Below, one piece after another: positions 8,198-17,255 of a stretch of 59,117 nucleotides of DNA. Position numbers and translations under genes: made by a program. Location of the stretch: the NCBI GenBank assembly GCA_036495685.1, contig DASXMJ010000228.1:1-59117 (forward strand), in the 5' to 3' direction. Numbering within the stretch: position 1 is the first letter of the stretch; each line of letters opens with the position of its first letter. This DNA comes from Candidatus Binataceae bacterium (GTDB lineage: Bacteria > Desulfobacterota > Binatia > Binatales > Binataceae). The notes beneath the pieces were generated by a model. That model was not told the DNA's origin. It saw nothing but the letters and a program-made list of their open reading frames with translations, and made no database searches.

Positions 8198-9178
8198 TCA
8201 GTACGCTGCCAGGTCCCGAATTGCGTCGACGATCTTGTTGGTGTTGGGAAGGATTACTTCCTCCAACGGGGGGCTGAAAGCGGTATGCGTATCGAGCGCG
8301 CCGAGCCGGCGGACCGGTCCGTCGAGATACTCGAAGGCGAACTCGCCGACCAACGCCGCAACTTCGCCACCGATCCCGCCGGTGAGACGATCTTCGTGCA
8401 CTACCAGCACTTTTCCGGTTTTCCGGGCGGTTGCGAGAATGGCCTCGCGATCGAGCGGCAGCAAGGTCCGCAGGTCGGTCACTTCCACCGACAGGCCATC
8501 TTCCTTTTCCACGATTCTCGCCGCATCCAGCGACTGCGCCAAAGTTCCGCCATAGGTGATGAGCGAAAGGTCAGTGCCTTCCTTGCGGAGTTCCGCGACG
8601 CCTATCGGTACCGTAAAATCGCCTTCCGGCAGGTCTTCTTTGATACTGCGGTACAAGCGTTTGTGCTCGAAGTAGATGACGGGGTTGTTGTCGCGGATTG
8701 CGCTCTTCAGCAACCCCTTCGCGTCATATACCGTTGCCGGCGTCACTACCTTGAGCCCCGGTACGCGGGTAAACCACGCTTCGGGATTCTGCGAATGGAA
8801 CAGAGCGCCATGAATTCCCGCTCCGGAAGGCGCACGCACGACGATTGGGCAGGCGGCACGACCGCCGTGACGATAGCGGAGAGTCGCGGCCGAGTTGACG
8901 ATCTGATCGAAGGCACACGAGATGAAGTCGGCAAATTGCATTTCGAGCACGGGGCGCATCCCCAGAACCGCCGCGCCGATTCCAGCCCCGACGATCAGGG
9001 CCTCGGAGATGGGGGTATCGATCACCCGTTCCTCGCCGAACGCCTCCAGCAGACCTTCGGTAGCCTTGAATGCTCCACCCAGCTCCGCAACGTCCTCGCC
9101 CATGACAAACACGTTCTCGTCGCGCCGCATCTCCTCGAGCAGCGCCGAGTTGATCGCCTTGATGTAGGTCATCTCCAT
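8198..9178 (-). CDS. 2-oxoacid dehydrogenase E1 beta subunit
   Basis: Beta subunit of the thiamine-diphosphate decarboxylase E1; 326 aa, full length. It begins with the family pattern MTYIKAINSALLEEM and contains VMGEDVAELGGAF, in which the Glu contacts the ThDP aminopyrimidine in relatives. The YRHGGRAACPIVVRAPSG segment and the C-terminal transketolase-type domain are conserved. An AGGAGACG ribosome-binding site precedes the first ATG; a second ATG two codons later is possible. It is the middle gene of E1-alpha, E1-beta, E2, with a 10-nt gap from E1-alpha. Confidence 0.93.
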   Translation of the reverse strand: MEMTYIKAINSALLEEMRRDENVFVMGEDVAELGGAFKATEGLLEAFGEERVIDTPISEALIVGAGIGAAVLGMRPVLEMQFADFISCAFDQIVNSAATLRYRHGGRAACPIVVRAPSGAGIHGALFHSQNPEAWFTRVPGLKVVTPATVYDAKGLLKSAIRDNNPVIYFEHKRLYRSIKEDLPEGDFTVPIGVAELRKEGTDLSLITYGGTLAQSLDAARIVEKEDGLSVEVTDLRTLLPLDREAILATARKTGKVLVVHEDRLTGGIGGEVAALVGEFAFEYLDGPVRRLGALDTHTAFSPPLEEVILPNTNKIVDAIRDLAAY

Positions 9179-9188
9179 CGCGCGTCTC

Positions 9189-10214
9189 CTACTTGCCCTT
9201 AGGCGCCGGGGCCGGCGAGGGAGCCGTCAAATCTTCAAGTGCTTCTTCAGCTTTGGGCAGGGCGCTACGCTCCGCAAAATCGACCGCTTCCTGCACCACC
9301 TTCTGCGCGCGTTCGTCGATCTGTTCGCGGATGTGCTTCACGTCGTGGCCCTTTTTCTCCAGGAACAGCTCGTAGCGGGGGATCGGGTCGCGGCTCTGCC
9401 ACTCGATGAGCTCTTCTTGGTCCCGGTAGAGCGCGGCGTCGTGCTCGCTGTGTCCGCGATAACGATAGGTCTTGCATTCGATCAGCGCCGGCCCCTCGCC
9501 CTTGCGGATTCGTGCCACCGCCCGCTCGGTGACCTCGAGCACCGCCAGCAAATCGTTACCGGAAACCGTGTGGCCTTTGAATCCGTAGGCCTGCGCCCGG
9601 TCTGCCACGTCCTCGATAGCCATCTGCTTTTCGAGCGGCGTCGAGTACGCATAGCGATTGTTCTCGCACACGAACAGCACCGGCAGCTTATGCACGCCAG
9701 CGAAGTTCATCGCCTCGTGCACGTCGCCGCGCGAGGAAGCGCCTTCACCGAAGAAGGCCACCGCGATGTTGTTTTCGCGTTTCATCCGGAATTTGAGCGC
9801 GGCACCCACCGCGATCGGCAGCGAGGAGCCCAGCATCGAGGTCGATCCGAAGATTCCATGCTCGAGGTCGCCGCCGTGCAGAAAGGAGTCCTTGCCGCGC
9901 GACAGCCCGGTCTCCTTGCCCATCAACTGGGCCATCAAGCGGCCAGCATCTACGCCCCGCACCAGAAAGACTCCGAGGTCTCGATGGAGCGGGGCTACAA
10001 AATCTCCGTCGCGTAGCGAAGCACAGATGCCGGCAACGATCGCCTCCTGTCCGGCGCCGGAATAAACGCCGCCGAAAATCTTGTTTTGCCGATGCAGGCG
10101 TGAGACGCGCTCTTCGAAAGCGCGCACCAGCTTCATCCAGTAGTAGAGCTGAAGTTCCTGCTCGATTCGCGCTGCAGGCTCCGCAGCGGTACGCGCGCCT
10201 TCGGGTTGAGACAT
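9189..10214 (-). CDS. 2-oxoacid dehydrogenase E1 alpha subunit
   Basis: Alpha subunit of E1, 341 aa, which binds ThDP and Mg and decarboxylates the 2-oxoacid. The ThDP motif runs from FFGEGASSRGD to NNRYAYSTP; here it is GEG where many relatives have GDG, a substitution also common in acetoin- and branched-chain-type enzymes. The phosphorylation-loop equivalent YRYRGHSEHD is present. The C-terminus is a Pro/Ala tail. A ribosome-binding site AGGAGACC precedes the ATG. As the first gene of the operon, it does not settle whether pyruvate, branched-chain 2-oxoacid or acetoin is the substrate. Confidence 0.92.
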   Translation of the reverse strand: MSQPEGARTAAEPAARIEQELQLYYWMKLVRAFEERVSRLHRQNKIFGGVYSGAGQEAIVAGICASLRDGDFVAPLHRDLGVFLVRGVDAGRLMAQLMGKETGLSRGKDSFLHGGDLEHGIFGSTSMLGSSLPIAVGAALKFRMKRENNIAVAFFGEGASSRGDVHEAMNFAGVHKLPVLFVCENNRYAYSTPLEKQMAIEDVADRAQAYGFKGHTVSGNDLLAVLEVTERAVARIRKGEGPALIECKTYRYRGHSEHDAALYRDQEELIEWQSRDPIPRYELFLEKKGHDVKHIREQIDERAQKVVQEAVDFAERSALPKAEEALEDLTAPSPAPAPKGK

Positions 10215-10398
10215 GAGCGCTGGTCTCCTGGAGGCATGAGAACTTTGGGTAAGGATAGCCCAGGCCAGTCAAGCGCAACAAACCGGAGAGGCGCGCCCGG
10301 TCTGTACGCAACCAACTCGCCGGAGTTTTCAGCCGCAGACCAGCTGCACATGGTGCGTGCTGGCGGAGGCCGCCACCGAACTTTAAGTGATCCTGCGC

Positions 10399-11334
10399 TC
10401 AGCGCAGCGCCGAACGGATCTTCGCCAGCAGCGTGGGATCGGCGGCGAAGCGCCCGATCGCCGCGACGCGTTCGGCCAATTCCAGCCAGCGCTGGTCCCT
10501 GGCAAACACTTCTTTGAAGAGCGGCAATGCGTCCTCAAGGCGCTCTGCATTCACCAACGCGATCGCATGCCAGAAGTGCATCTCCGGATTGTCTCCTATC
10601 AGTGCCTGCGCCTTGCGATACTCGCGGGTGCCCCCCTCGATATCGCGACGCGCGAATGCGGTCTCGGCGGCTATGCGACAAAGGTAGGCGCGCCGCACCC
10701 CCAGCAGCCGTTTGAGTTCCACCAGCGGCTGGGCAGCGTCTTCCACCCGGATATCGATCATTCGCTCGGCCCAGGGTCGTCCGGTCGCAGTCGCATCGAC
10801 TACCAACATGGCGGCAGACTGCATTCCTCGGATATCACCACCTTCGCCCTCTGCCGCCTCCAGCGCTGCCATCAAGCGGTCGGGCAGGTCACCGCTGGTT
10901 GCGCGATATGCGTCCGCCATCGCGGGCCACACGCTCTTGCGATGCATCATGTTGGCCTGCACCGAAAATCCCTCGCCGACGAGGTGGCCCGCTTCGGCGA
11001 TGCATTTGGCGCCCGTATGGGCTGCGGCATGTCCGTTAGCGTCGACCATCGCGACCTGACGCACGTCGCGCTCGGAATCCGCGGCCGCCAGACCCGCCAG
11101 CGTATCGGGCGCACTTCGGCCCGAACGCATGAGATCAAGCCCGAGCTTTCCGTAACTGGGATCAACGAACGATTGGGTCGCGACCGCGCCAACGCCCGCC
11201 TCCGCCCAGGTGACGACCGAGCCGACCGAAAAATAGTGCGATTGCACCGCAACCCCAAGCCGTCCGCTGGCCGGATCGCGCGCGACAATCGAGTAGGTTG
11301 CGACCAGGTCGGGGTAAGGTTGCTGTCCATCCAT
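10399..11334 (-). CDS. DUF1028 family protein with TPR-like C-terminus
   Basis: Residues 1-220 match DUF1028, an Ntn-hydrolase-like family of unknown function; the opening ATYSIVARDPASGRLGVAVQS and GAVATQSFVDPSYG are typical. The last 90 residues are helical and resemble one or two TPR units (AETAFARRDIEGG, HAIALVNAERLEDALPLF). I place the start at the ATG at 11334 (MDGQQPYPDL), 311 aa; the longer open frame upstream runs antisense to the VOC gene and is not family-like. No strong ribosome-binding site is visible, and a TTG three codons upstream is possible. The function is unknown. Confidence 0.85.
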   Translation of the reverse strand: MDGQQPYPDLVATYSIVARDPASGRLGVAVQSHYFSVGSVVTWAEAGVGAVATQSFVDPSYGKLGLDLMRSGRSAPDTLAGLAAADSERDVRQVAMVDANGHAAAHTGAKCIAEAGHLVGEGFSVQANMMHRKSVWPAMADAYRATSGDLPDRLMAALEAAEGEGGDIRGMQSAAMLVVDATATGRPWAERMIDIRVEDAAQPLVELKRLLGVRRAYLCRIAAETAFARRDIEGGTREYRKAQALIGDNPEMHFWHAIALVNAERLEDALPLFKEVFARDQRWLELAERVAAIGRFAADPTLLAKIRSALR

Positions 11335-11589
11335 TCGAGACAAGCTAGCCGCTGATGCGCTTACAGGGAAGCAAGGGCCTAGTGACGTAATCGCGAGCGC
11401 CCGTGAAAATTGGCAGCTGGACCCGCTCACCTCGTCTTCGCCGCGAGCGTTACACCCAACGAGACACCCGCCGAGAAGGCACGCCGGGCGACGGCGTGCG
11501 GGGCGACCACCCGGCCGCCGCAGCGACCAAGCTGGACACGATTCGATCCATCTGGCAATGGTTGGGCAATTTTTCGGGAGAGTCACAAG

Positions 11590-11949
11590 ATGCTCGATCA
11601 CATCGGCATTCCAGTCTCCGAGCTTGCGCGCAGCAAGCAGTTTTTTGTCGCAGCGCTCGCCCCGCTCGGTTACAAGGTGATATTTGATTTACCCACTGCC
11701 GTCGGCATGGGCGATGAAGCGTTTCCGTCGTTCTGGATCGGCGGGAGTGAGTCACGCGATCCGTTGCATATTGCGTTCTCCGCGGCTAATCGCGCAGCTG
11801 TCGACGCCTTCTATCGGGCCGCGCTGGCAGCCGGCGGCCGCGACAATGGACAACCGGGAGTGCGCGCGCAATACCATCCAAACTACTACGCCGCATTCGT
11901 GTACGATCCGGACGGCAACAACATCGAAGTGGTGTGCCGCAAGGGATAG
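11590..11949 (+). CDS. VOC family (glyoxalase/bleomycin-resistance fold) protein
   Basis: A single-domain vicinal-oxygen-chelate protein of 119 aa. It opens with LDHIGIPVSELARSKQFF, the usual first beta-alpha unit with a metal-binding His, and closes with the paired motif YAAFVYDPDGNNIEVVC, whose Glu is a usual ligand. Family members include glyoxalases, dioxygenases and resistance proteins; the substrate is unknown. The start ATG at 11590 has GGGAGAG 7 nt upstream. It diverges from the DUF1028 gene across a 255-nt region. Confidence 0.85.
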   Translation: MLDHIGIPVSELARSKQFFVAALAPLGYKVIFDLPTAVGMGDEAFPSFWIGGSESRDPLHIAFSAANRAAVDAFYRAALAAGGRDNGQPGVRAQYHPNYYAAFVYDPDGNNIEVVCRKG

Positions 11950-11960
11950 AGAGGCGCAGT

Positions 11961-12971
11961 TTAGACTTCGCGGTCGATTTGCTCGTCGATCAGAATTGCG
12001 AGACTGTCGCGATAGGGCGATGGACGCAGCTCATTGAGCATCTCGCGCGCATTCCCGACTTCCACCGATGCCAGCGACCGCGCCTGCGCGATCAACTCCG
12101 GATCGCGCAGGATTTCCAGGGCGCGATCGAAAGCGGCGCCGCTAAGCCCGCTGCCGTTCTGAAACAACTCCTTGAGTTCCGGGTTGCGCTGCGAGGCCAG
12201 CACCACCGGGAGCGAGGGAATACCTTCACGCAGGTCTGACCCGACCGGCTTGCCAATCTTTTCCTCCGGACCGAGGATGTCCAGCACGTCATCGATCATC
12301 TGGAACGCCAAGCCGATCGTGAGGCCGAGTTTCGCCATCGCATCGATGGTGTAGCGCGAAGCGCCGGCAAGATCGGCGGCGACTTTTCCCCCGGCATGAA
12401 ACAGCGATGCGGTCTTGCGGGTGATAACCGCGCGATAGTCGCGAATTCCCGCGACCACGCTATGCCTGAGCCGGCCCTCCATCACCTCGCCCTCGGTCAA
12501 TTCGATGCATGCCTGGGCGGCGGTGCGAACCAGGTGCTCTTCGAAGCGGCCGCACAGTTCGAACGCGCGGCAGAACAGGAAGTCTCCCGCGATGAGCGTT
12601 GGCGCAAAACCGTACCGCGCAAGGGCACTCGGTTTACCGCGCCGGAGCTGGCCACCGTCGATGATGTCGTCGTGCAGCAGGGTCGCGGAGTGAATCAGTT
12701 CCAGCGCGATCCCGGCGTCGATCGCGTCGACCACCTTCTCGTCACTCCCGCCGCATGCTCGATACACCAGGAGCACGAAGGTGGGGCGCAGTCGCTTGCC
12801 GCCGCCGTCGACCAGGTAGTGACATACTTCAGAAATCAGCGACTCATTCGAGTCGAGCAGCCGCTTAAGTTTGGCCTCCGCGGCGGCAAGATCGCGCTCC
12901 ACCACCCGCGCGGGATTCGGTGCAGGAGCAGCCTGGGTGTGAACCAGCTCGATGGCCTTTGCTTTCTTCAC
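11961..12971 (-). CDS. polyprenyl (octaprenyl-type) diphosphate synthase
   Basis: Trans-prenyltransferase of 336 aa extending allylic diphosphates with isopentenyl diphosphate, usually for quinone side chains. The first Asp-rich motif lies in LLHDDIIDGGQLRRGKPS and the second in FQMIDDVLDILG. The KRLRP substrate-binding Lys/Arg patch lies upstream of the first motif. The first codon is GTG with no clear ribosome-binding site, and it starts 3 nt after the cofE stop, so translation is probably coupled. It is the last gene of the cofG-cofH-cofD-cofE run. Chain length cannot be read reliably. Confidence 0.9.
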   Translation of the reverse strand: MKKAKAIELVHTQAAPAPNPARVVERDLAAAEAKLKRLLDSNESLISEVCHYLVDGGGKRLRPTFVLLVYRACGGSDEKVVDAIDAGIALELIHSATLLHDDIIDGGQLRRGKPSALARYGFAPTLIAGDFLFCRAFELCGRFEEHLVRTAAQACIELTEGEVMEGRLRHSVVAGIRDYRAVITRKTASLFHAGGKVAADLAGASRYTIDAMAKLGLTIGLAFQMIDDVLDILGPEEKIGKPVGSDLREGIPSLPVVLASQRNPELKELFQNGSGLSGAAFDRALEILRDPELIAQARSLASVEVGNAREMLNELRPSPYRDSLAILIDEQIDREV

Positions 12972-12974
12972 GGG

Positions 12975-13727
12975 CTAGCGGAATAAATCTGCTTCGGCCG
13001 GTCGAATCAATACTTTGGCACTTCCGTCAAAAGGCTGGTAGGCGTAACCGCGCACCAGGACCGCCGGAACGGCGGCGGCTTTTTCCATCAACAGGCCCGC
13101 AGCTGCTGCCAGTTCGTCTGCGATCGCCACGACCGTGTGCTCAAGTTCGCGCCCGCCCAGATCGGTGGTCCCGCGCAGATCGAGGATCGGGTTCATCCCC
13201 GCAATCCCAAGACAGATCTCGGTGAGTCCGTCGCGCCATGGCCGCCCGAAGGTATCGGTGACCAGCACCGCGATTTCCAGCCCGCACAGATTTTTCAGTC
13301 CGGCGTGAATTCGCGCCGCCGAGGCATCGGGATCTTCCGGCAACAGGATCGCGCTATCGTCGGTCAGACTGTTGGACTCGTCGACGCCCGCGTTCGCGCA
13401 CACCCACCCTTGCCCGGTTTCAACAATGATCACGCCGCGATCATTTCTTACGATCCGGTTGGTCTGCCTGAGCACCAGTTCCACCGCTCGCGGATCTTTC
13501 TCCCATCGTTTCGCCAGGCTATTTGCGAATTCCGATGGCGCAATAGTCTTCAGGTCAACGACCCGCCCCTCGGCCTTGGAGACCACCTTCTGGCAGACGA
13601 CCACGATGTCGCCGGCCTGTAACTTGAGGCCAGTTTTTTCGATTCCGCTCGCGATCAGCCGGGCAAGATCATCGCCCTTGTTGACCAGTGGAATTCCTTC
13701 GATCGCGCTGAGCGTAATTGAGCGCAT
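12975..13727 (-). CDS. cofE: coenzyme F420-0:L-glutamate ligase
   Basis: Adds gamma-linked glutamates to F420-0 in a GTP-dependent reaction, finishing coenzyme F420. At 250 aa this is the stand-alone CofE domain without the C-terminal nitroreductase-like domain of actinobacterial FbiB. Family segments seen are IEGIPLVNKGDDL, VVCQKVVSKAEGRVVDL, NAGVDESN and VTDTFGRPWRDGLTEICLG. It lies 11 nt after cofD and 3 nt before the polyprenyl synthase gene. Confidence 0.95.
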   Translation of the reverse strand: MRSITLSAIEGIPLVNKGDDLARLIASGIEKTGLKLQAGDIVVVCQKVVSKAEGRVVDLKTIAPSEFANSLAKRWEKDPRAVELVLRQTNRIVRNDRGVIIVETGQGWVCANAGVDESNSLTDDSAILLPEDPDASAARIHAGLKNLCGLEIAVLVTDTFGRPWRDGLTEICLGIAGMNPILDLRGTTDLGGRELEHTVVAIADELAAAAGLLMEKAAAVPAVLVRGYAYQPFDGSAKVLIRPAEADLFR

Positions 13728-13738
13728 TGACCGCTAAG

Positions 13739-14704
13739 CTACACCTCAAGGGCGCGCAGGACTACGTCTGCCAGCCGCGCGGCCCTGGATGGCGTAGTCA
13801 TGATGGTATCAGTCACAAGGGTTCGCATCCCTAGCTGCTCGATCCTGCCGGCGTACCGGCCGTCAACCTTGTCCATCACGAATACCCCGACGATGTCGCG
13901 GTACAGCTTTGCGACGCTCACCGGCGATACTGCCATCCCCAGTCCACGCAGCATCCTATCCGCCGGACCCTTAATGGTCCGTCCGCCCACGATCGGACTG
14001 ATGGCCGCAACCCGCCGCCGCGAGTGGGCCAGCGTTTCGCGGACCCCGGCGAGGGCCAGAATCGGCCCCAGCGAGACGAACGGGTTGGAAGGAGCGAGAA
14101 TCGTGGCTGCCGCCGTGCGCAGAGCGTGGAGCGCCGCGGGCAGCGCCCGGGCACGGTGCGCGCCCCGCAGTTCGATGCGCTCGACCGTGCCGCGTGCCCG
14201 GCCGCGTACGAAATATTCCTGAAATGGCAGCGCGCGGCTGCCGCGAATCTTCACGAAGGTCCGCAGCGGATCATCGCTCATCGGCAGTACCTGCGACCTT
14301 ACGCCAAGTGCGCGCGCGATTTCATTGGTCACCTCGGAAAGGCGCGCACCACTGCGCAGCCGTTCGGTCCGGTAAAGGTGGGTCGCAAAATCGCGATCCC
14401 CCAGCGCGAACCAGGGCTTTCCATAGAAGCGTGCCAGTTCCCCGAGGGTCGTAAATGATTCGTCGAGCCGTCCCCATCCCTGCTGGCGATTGACCAGATT
14501 GGCCAGCGTGTAGGTGATGGTGTCGAGGTCGGGAGAGACGTGAAGCCCATAGAAGGTCTCATCGTCTCCGGTGTTGACGACGACAGTCAGGCGCTGCGGG
14601 GCGATCCGACGAACCAGGCCGCGGATCAACTTAGCTGCACCCACTCCCCCCGCAAGCGTGACTATCTGCTTCGACGGGGGGAGCGGAGATCGGCCGCGCA
14701 CCAT
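13739..14704 (-). CDS. cofD: 2-phospho-L-lactate transferase (LPPG:Fo transferase)
   Basis: Transfers the phospholactyl (or phosphoenolpyruvyl) group from its guanosine-diphosphate carrier to Fo, giving F420-0 or its dehydro form. The N-terminal Gly-rich motif VTLAGGVGAAKL and the following NTGDDETFYGLHVSPDLDT are diagnostic; PSNPFVSLGPIL is also conserved. The ATG at 14704 is preceded by a GGAAGAAAGG ribosome-binding site. The first 24 codons overlap the 3' end of cofH in another frame, and the cofH stop falls at codon 25, just after the Gly-rich motif, so the overlap is real even if the start moves a little. It is 321 aa, full length. Confidence 0.94.
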   Translation of the reverse strand: MVRGRSPLPPSKQIVTLAGGVGAAKLIRGLVRRIAPQRLTVVVNTGDDETFYGLHVSPDLDTITYTLANLVNRQQGWGRLDESFTTLGELARFYGKPWFALGDRDFATHLYRTERLRSGARLSEVTNEIARALGVRSQVLPMSDDPLRTFVKIRGSRALPFQEYFVRGRARGTVERIELRGAHRARALPAALHALRTAAATILAPSNPFVSLGPILALAGVRETLAHSRRRVAAISPIVGGRTIKGPADRMLRGLGMAVSPVSVAKLYRDIVGVFVMDKVDGRYAGRIEQLGMRTLVTDTIMTTPSRAARLADVVLRALEV

Positions 14705-15884
14705 TCGGAGCCTTTCTTCCGTAGAGCTTCTTGTAGAGCGTGCTGCGCTCGACCGCGACCCTGCCCATTTCGTGCGCCTTCGCTTCGATCAAATCCACCG
14801 GAACGAATTCGCCGGCGTCGCCACCGGCTTGCGCCGTGATGCTTTCCTCCATCAGGGTGCCGGAAAAATCGTTGCACCCGGTCTTGAGGGTTAGCGCGGC
14901 GAGGTCGACCCCGCATTTCACCCACGAGGTCTGGATGTTGTTGATCTGCCCGCGCAGGAACAGCCGCGAGAACGCGTACATCTGGAAATCCAGCTCGCCG
15001 CGTCCCACCGGCTTTACCAATCCCTTGCGGAACATCACCGTATTCTCGTGGATGAAACGCAGCGGCACGAATTCGGTAAAGCCGTGGGTCTCCTTCTGGA
15101 TCGTGCGGAGCAGGTCAAGATGATTCACCACGTGACGCGGCGTCTCGATATGACCGTACATCACCGTGGAAGTCGTCGGTACGCCGATCGAATGTGCGGT
15201 GGTTATGATGTCCACCCACGCGGCCACATCGACTTTCTTATGGCTCAGGATCTCGCGCACACCGTCGTCGAGAATTTCCGCGGCCGTGCCCGGAATCGAT
15301 CCGAGCCCGTGGTCGCGCAGCATCCCGATATAGTCCGGATATTCCATCCGCGCGCGCTTGGCGCCGTACATGATTTCCATCGGCGAGAACGCGTGCATAT
15401 GAATTTCCGGAAAACGCGACTTGATGACATCCAGCAGGTCGCGGTACTTGAAGGCCGGCATGTCGGGATTGATCCCGCCCTGCATGCATACCTCGGTGGC
15501 ACCGCGCGCGACTGCGTCGGCTACCTTGCCGAGGATCGTCTCATCCGAATGGTCGTACGCATCCGATTCCCAGCGCTGGCGTTTGAACCCGCAGAACTGG
15601 CATCCGACGAAACAGATGTTGGTGAAGTTGATATTGCGATTGACGACGTAGGTGACCTCGTTGCCGACATCTGTGGCGCGCGCGAGATCGGCGCATTTCA
15701 CCGTTGCACGCAGGTCGTCATCCCTGCTGGTGTACAGCGCGAGCCCTTCGTCGGGCGTAATTTCGCGCTGCTCCAGGGATCGTTCCAGGGTTGCGCGCAC
15801 ACCGGGCGATGCTTTTTCCAAGAGCGCATCGAGCGGCGCCGCTTCTATCTCGTCGACCCAGGTTCTCCAGTACTCCAGATTCAT
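14631..15884 (-). CDS. cofH: Fo synthase subunit 2 (5-amino-6-(D-ribitylamino)uracil:tyrosine transferase)
   Basis: Radical SAM enzyme that makes the precursor which CofG converts to Fo, the deazaflavin core of F420. The [4Fe-4S]-SAM motif is Cys91, 95 and 98 (NICFVGCQFCGF). It starts at the ATG at 15884 (MNLEYWRTWV), overlapping the cofG stop as ATGA; 417 aa. The C-terminal tail beyond about residue 390 is Pro/Cys/Gly-rich (ending SHACGGSGCS) and overlaps cofD. Separate cofG and cofH contrasts with the fused actinobacterial FbiC. MqnC/MqnE are related alternatives, but pairing with cofG, cofD and cofE makes CofH much more likely. Confidence 0.94.
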   Translation of the reverse strand: MNLEYWRTWVDEIEAAPLDALLEKASPGVRATLERSLEQREITPDEGLALYTSRDDDLRATVKCADLARATDVGNEVTYVVNRNINFTNICFVGCQFCGFKRQRWESDAYDHSDETILGKVADAVARGATEVCMQGGINPDMPAFKYRDLLDVIKSRFPEIHMHAFSPMEIMYGAKRARMEYPDYIGMLRDHGLGSIPGTAAEILDDGVREILSHKKVDVAAWVDIITTAHSIGVPTTSTVMYGHIETPRHVVNHLDLLRTIQKETHGFTEFVPLRFIHENTVMFRKGLVKPVGRGELDFQMYAFSRLFLRGQINNIQTSWVKCGVDLAALTLKTGCNDFSGTLMEESITAQAGGDAGEFVPVDLIEAKAHEMGRVAVERSTLYKKLYGRKAPNGARPISAPPVEADSHACGGSGCS

Positions 15885-17077
15885 GATTGGCCTCCGACGG
15901 TTCGAGCCCACATCGCGCGCACATTGGTCGCGACCGCCGGGTCGAGCCACTCATCTTCTATATATTCGGGGTAAATTGCCAAACGCTCGCCGAGCGTAAA
16001 GCCCGCGCGGGCGCATCTTTCACCAAGACGCTCGATATGCGGCCACGGCGCCTCGGGATTTACGTAGTCCTTGGAGAGCGGTGAAATTCCACCCCAATCG
16101 TTGATCCCGGCCCGCAGGAAGAGCTCGATCTGGTTGGGCGACAGGTTCGGCGGAGCCTGCACGTTGGCCTTGGATCCCAGCACCAGGCGGGCGGTCGCAA
16201 TCGCGCGCACCATGTCGAATGCATCGGGCTCGGGCGCGTCGGCCATCGCAATCTCCGGCTTGGCCCGGAAGTTTTGCACTATCACTTCCTGCACGTGCCC
16301 ATGGCGTTGGTGCGACCCGCGAAGCGCAAGCAGGCTCTGCGCGCGTTCCGCGGTGGTCTCGCCTATCCCGAGCAGGATTCCGCTCGTGAAAGGAATCTTC
16401 AACTCGCCTGCCTCGTCGATCATCTTCATCCGCAGCGCCGGGTCTTTGTCGGGCGCGGCCTGATGGACTCCGCCTCGCCCGCGCAGGCGCGGCGAGATGT
16501 TCTCCAGCATCAAACCCATGCTCGCGTTGAGCGGGCGTAGCATCGCCATTTCTTCGCGCGTCATGAGCCCCGCGTTGGTATGCGGCAGCAGACCTTGTTG
16601 CAGCGCGATCTCGCAGGCTCGCGCGACGTACTCGATGGTCGAGCGTACTCCAAGTTCATCGAGCGTGGCACGATATTCCCGAAACGCGACTTCGGGCTTG
16701 TCACCCAGGCACATCAGTGCTTCCTTGCATCCGAGCTCATGCCCACGTCGTGACCAGGCCGCAATCTCCTCGGGACGCATGGTCCACGCGCCTGGATCGC
16801 CGGGATCCTTGCGAAACGTGCAGTAGGTGCAGCGGTCGCGGCACAGATTGGTGACCGGCAGAAACACCTTGCGAGAGTAGGTAACGTGACGGCCTTTGCC
16901 TCGATCACGCAAATCGCCCGCGGCTCCTATCAGGTCGTCGAGGTCGCGGTCGGGACACTCGATCAGCGCGATCGCATCAGCTTCGGAAAGCGGGTCGTCG
17001 GCCAGCGCGCGGTCGAGAATCTCCCGAGTCGGGGCGTCGGCGCGCGCCGCTGACTGTGCTGCAAGAGAGGGCGCCAT
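15881..17077 (-). CDS. cofG: 7,8-didemethyl-8-hydroxy-5-deazariboflavin synthase subunit 1
   Basis: Radical SAM partner of CofH completing Fo synthesis; 398 aa. The cluster motif is Cys79, 83 and 86 (NLCRDRCTYCTF), followed by RKDPGDPGAW and a SAM-contact region around CLGDKPE. The segment VIVQNFRAKP and the NWGGISPLSKDYVNP-like segment near residue 335 (DWGGISP) are characteristic of CofG. It overlaps cofH by 4 nt. About 178 nt separate it from the LLM oxidoreductase upstream, so a promoter for the cof run probably lies there. Confidence 0.94.
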   Translation of the reverse strand: MAPSLAAQSAARADAPTREILDRALADDPLSEADAIALIECPDRDLDDLIGAAGDLRDRGKGRHVTYSRKVFLPVTNLCRDRCTYCTFRKDPGDPGAWTMRPEEIAAWSRRGHELGCKEALMCLGDKPEVAFREYRATLDELGVRSTIEYVARACEIALQQGLLPHTNAGLMTREEMAMLRPLNASMGLMLENISPRLRGRGGVHQAAPDKDPALRMKMIDEAGELKIPFTSGILLGIGETTAERAQSLLALRGSHQRHGHVQEVIVQNFRAKPEIAMADAPEPDAFDMVRAIATARLVLGSKANVQAPPNLSPNQIELFLRAGINDWGGISPLSKDYVNPEAPWPHIERLGERCARAGFTLGERLAIYPEYIEDEWLDPAVATNVRAMWARTVGGQS

Positions 17078-17255
17078 TGTTCGGACTTATAGGCCATCAC
17101 CCCGGGGCAGGCAACCTAGTTGCATTTCGATACTGTAGCCCAGGCGGCGCGGCAGCGGCTAACAAAGGGATGCAGAGTAATCGTCCTTGCTCCTGTGCAG
17201 GACGCGGCCTGCTGCTGCAATTCTCCGCAGGTTACCCCTCAGCAGCTCGCGCGGA

